From positions 1 to 48,152 of the IMG/VR virus record IMGVR_UViG_3300017770_000026: DNA of 48,152 nucleotides. One strand, 5' to 3'. A program made the position numbers and the translations under genes. Within the stretch, counting starts at the first letter, position 1. Each line of letters opens with the position of its first letter. Positions 47,325-48,152 of the stretch are shown here, piece by piece. Source of the stretch: a virus. Below the pieces are notes generated by a model. It made no database searches. It saw only the letters and a program-made list of their open reading frames with translations, and had not been told where the DNA came from.

Positions 47325-47329
47325 TATAA
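47295..47329 (+). promoter_or_regulatory. Bipartite promoter-like motif P5 (diverged)
   Basis: TACAAACAAAATACA, 9 bases, GGATAATATAA. It matches the other four copies at most positions and keeps exactly the same spacing; 11 bases before the ATG at 47341. Being inside the end of a coding region, it is less certain. Confidence 0.5.
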
Positions 47330-47340
47330 TAAACAAAACT

Positions 47341-47517
47341 ATGCAACAAATAAAATTCTTATCAAACAATCAAATATTACTTAATAACCAACTTTATCAA
47401 GGTTATAATATCGGCGAGTTACCAAACACCTTTGGTTTTATATACAATGAAGACAAAGATCAAGACGGTATTAGCGAATGGTTTAACTACAAAGGTCTTA
47501 CTTATGTCGCCAAGTAA
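47341..47517 (+). CDS. 58-residue hypothetical protein
   Basis: Start at the ATG at 47341; a TTG eight codons earlier is in frame but lies in motif P5. The product is Asn/Gln-rich in front and has a Tyr-Asn-Glu-Asp-Lys-Asp-Gln-Asp-Gly-Ile-Ser-Glu stretch that resembles a calcium-binding turn, then Trp-Phe-Asn-Tyr-Lys-Gly. No family recognised. Confidence 0.55.
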   Translation: MQQIKFLSNNQILLNNQLYQGYNIGELPNTFGFIYNEDKDQDGISEWFNYKGLTYVAK

Positions 47518-47518
47518 T

Positions 47519-47755
47519 ATGAAAGAGCTGCTAATCTATGCAGAGCAGCAGAAGAAACTACGTGCAAGCGAGCATAGGCGTAAGCACGCACATGACGGGT
47601 TATGCAGTGGACTTACAGATGTCGAGTACAATCGAGTTGTAACTAGACAGAAATCTACCTTTTCAAAAGCTAGAAAGTTCACTCACAACCGTATGTGGCG
47701 AGATAATACAAAGAAATTTACAGTAGAACAACTTAAATTAATTAAAACACTATGA
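47519..47755 (+). CDS. Small basic hypothetical protein
   Basis: 78 residues from the ATG at 47519, one base after the previous stop; an ATG at 47504 is the alternative and overlaps that gene. Arg/Lys/His-rich: Lys-Leu-Arg-Ala-Ser-Glu-His-Arg-Arg-Lys-His, then Ser-Lys-Ala-Arg-Lys-Phe-Thr-His-Asn-Arg. Probably binds nucleic acid. Its stop overlaps the next ATG (ATGA). Confidence 0.6.
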   Translation: MKELLIYAEQQKKLRASEHRRKHAHDGLCSGLTDVEYNRVVTRQKSTFSKARKFTHNRMWRDNTKKFTVEQLKLIKTL

Positions 47756-48152
47756 CAAATTATCAAAAAGAGCAATTACTGCTCGAAGAAATGTATGTAA
47801 AACGTCTACTTATAGACTATGGAATCAGAGAAGTAACAACACAGCGGCAAGCTAAAAATGGTACTCGTGAGTTTGAGTTTCCTGTGCCTGCATATACTAA
47901 AAAAAGACTTAAATGGTATAAAAGTAAAAACTATAGTATAAAAGATTTATCTAGACTACGTATCGCTTGTTTCAAATCAGGTTATGTACGTAAGCAGAAT
48001 GGTCAATGCAGAGCATATCAACTAAATCCCACATACGAGCAAAATTATAGATGCGTATGGCAGAGACAAAATGGTGAGTTGTATATATCAAAAGGTATGA
48101 CTAAAGCTCGCGCACTTATATATTCACCAATAACAAGATTAAACTTTATGTT
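47752..48152 (+). CDS. Hypothetical protein (partial, runs off the window)
   Basis: ATG at 47752 in an ATGA overlap; the frame stays open for 133 codons to the window edge. Basic and aromatic: Leu-Leu-Leu-Glu-Glu-Met-Tyr-Val-Lys-Arg-Leu, Phe-Glu-Phe-Pro-Val-Pro-Ala-Tyr, Arg-Leu-Lys-Trp-Tyr-Lys-Ser-Lys-Asn-Tyr-Ser and Leu-Ser-Arg-Leu-Arg-Ile-Ala-Cys-Phe-Lys. The tone is that of a nucleic-acid-binding protein, possibly with a winged-helix-like part. Family not recognised; the C-terminus is missing. Confidence 0.7.
   Translation, partial: MTNYQKEQLLLEEMYVKRLLIDYGIREVTTQRQAKNGTREFEFPVPAYTKKRLKWYKSKNYSIKDLSRLRIACFKSGYVRKQNGQCRAYQLNPTYEQNYRCVWQRQNGELYISKGMTKARALIYSPITRLNFM

Overview
The window is part of the genome of a tailed, podovirus-like marine-type phage. 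Its host is most likely a Bacteroidota (flavobacterial) bacterium. Reasons: the genome is AT-rich; a complete head/packaging/tail set is present; two secreted proteins end their signal peptides in the Ala-Gln style common in Bacteroidota; and almost no start codon has a Shine-Dalgarno sequence, most following A-rich leaders instead. The gene order TerL - portal - putative scaffold - major capsid - minor head protein - connector/ring proteins - very large tail-tip proteins - internal virion proteins, and the protein sizes, resemble crAss-like phages and their marine relatives. That relationship is from memory of those families and is an inference.

Layout. Bases 1-997 hold the 3' end of a + strand ribonucleotide reductase large-subunit gene, closed by a hairpin that faces the opposing late operon. 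Bases 1024-44454 are one almost continuous minus-strand structural and lysis region, read from right to left. It begins with a basic protein and a 1003-residue fibre, then a cluster of small lysine-rich proteins, phage GroEL and GroES, a winged-helix-like protein, a spike with carbohydrate-binding-like domains, a holin-like protein and a possible small terminase. TerL, portal, scaffold and capsid follow. After an internal terminator come the tail genes, a 2587-residue polyvalent protein, an outer-membrane-like protein, a secreted thioredoxin-like protein and an M15 peptidase endolysin. Genes are joined by TAATG or ATGA stop/start overlaps, which indicates translational coupling.

Bases 44455-44829 form a non-coding divergent control region with strong C-tracts. 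From 44830 to the right edge the + strand carries very small early-type genes, including two pairs of paralogous microproteins. This section holds the most unusual signals: five copies of a bipartite promoter-like motif (15-mer, exactly 9 bases, 11-mer) upstream of small genes; three copies of a 42-44 bp imperfect palindrome (two here, one upstream of the tail genes); a multi-hairpin RNA candidate; and a 115-base tRNA-like element with a normal T arm and acceptor stem but an oversized middle.

How it fits together: the + strand genes and ribonucleotide reductase look like the early and metabolic arm. The minus-strand operon builds the virion, with its own chaperonin pair probably helping to fold capsid or tail proteins, and ends with lysis and envelope functions. 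No integrase, repressor or CRISPR array is visible. Neither DNA replication enzymes nor an RNA polymerase was recognised in the window.
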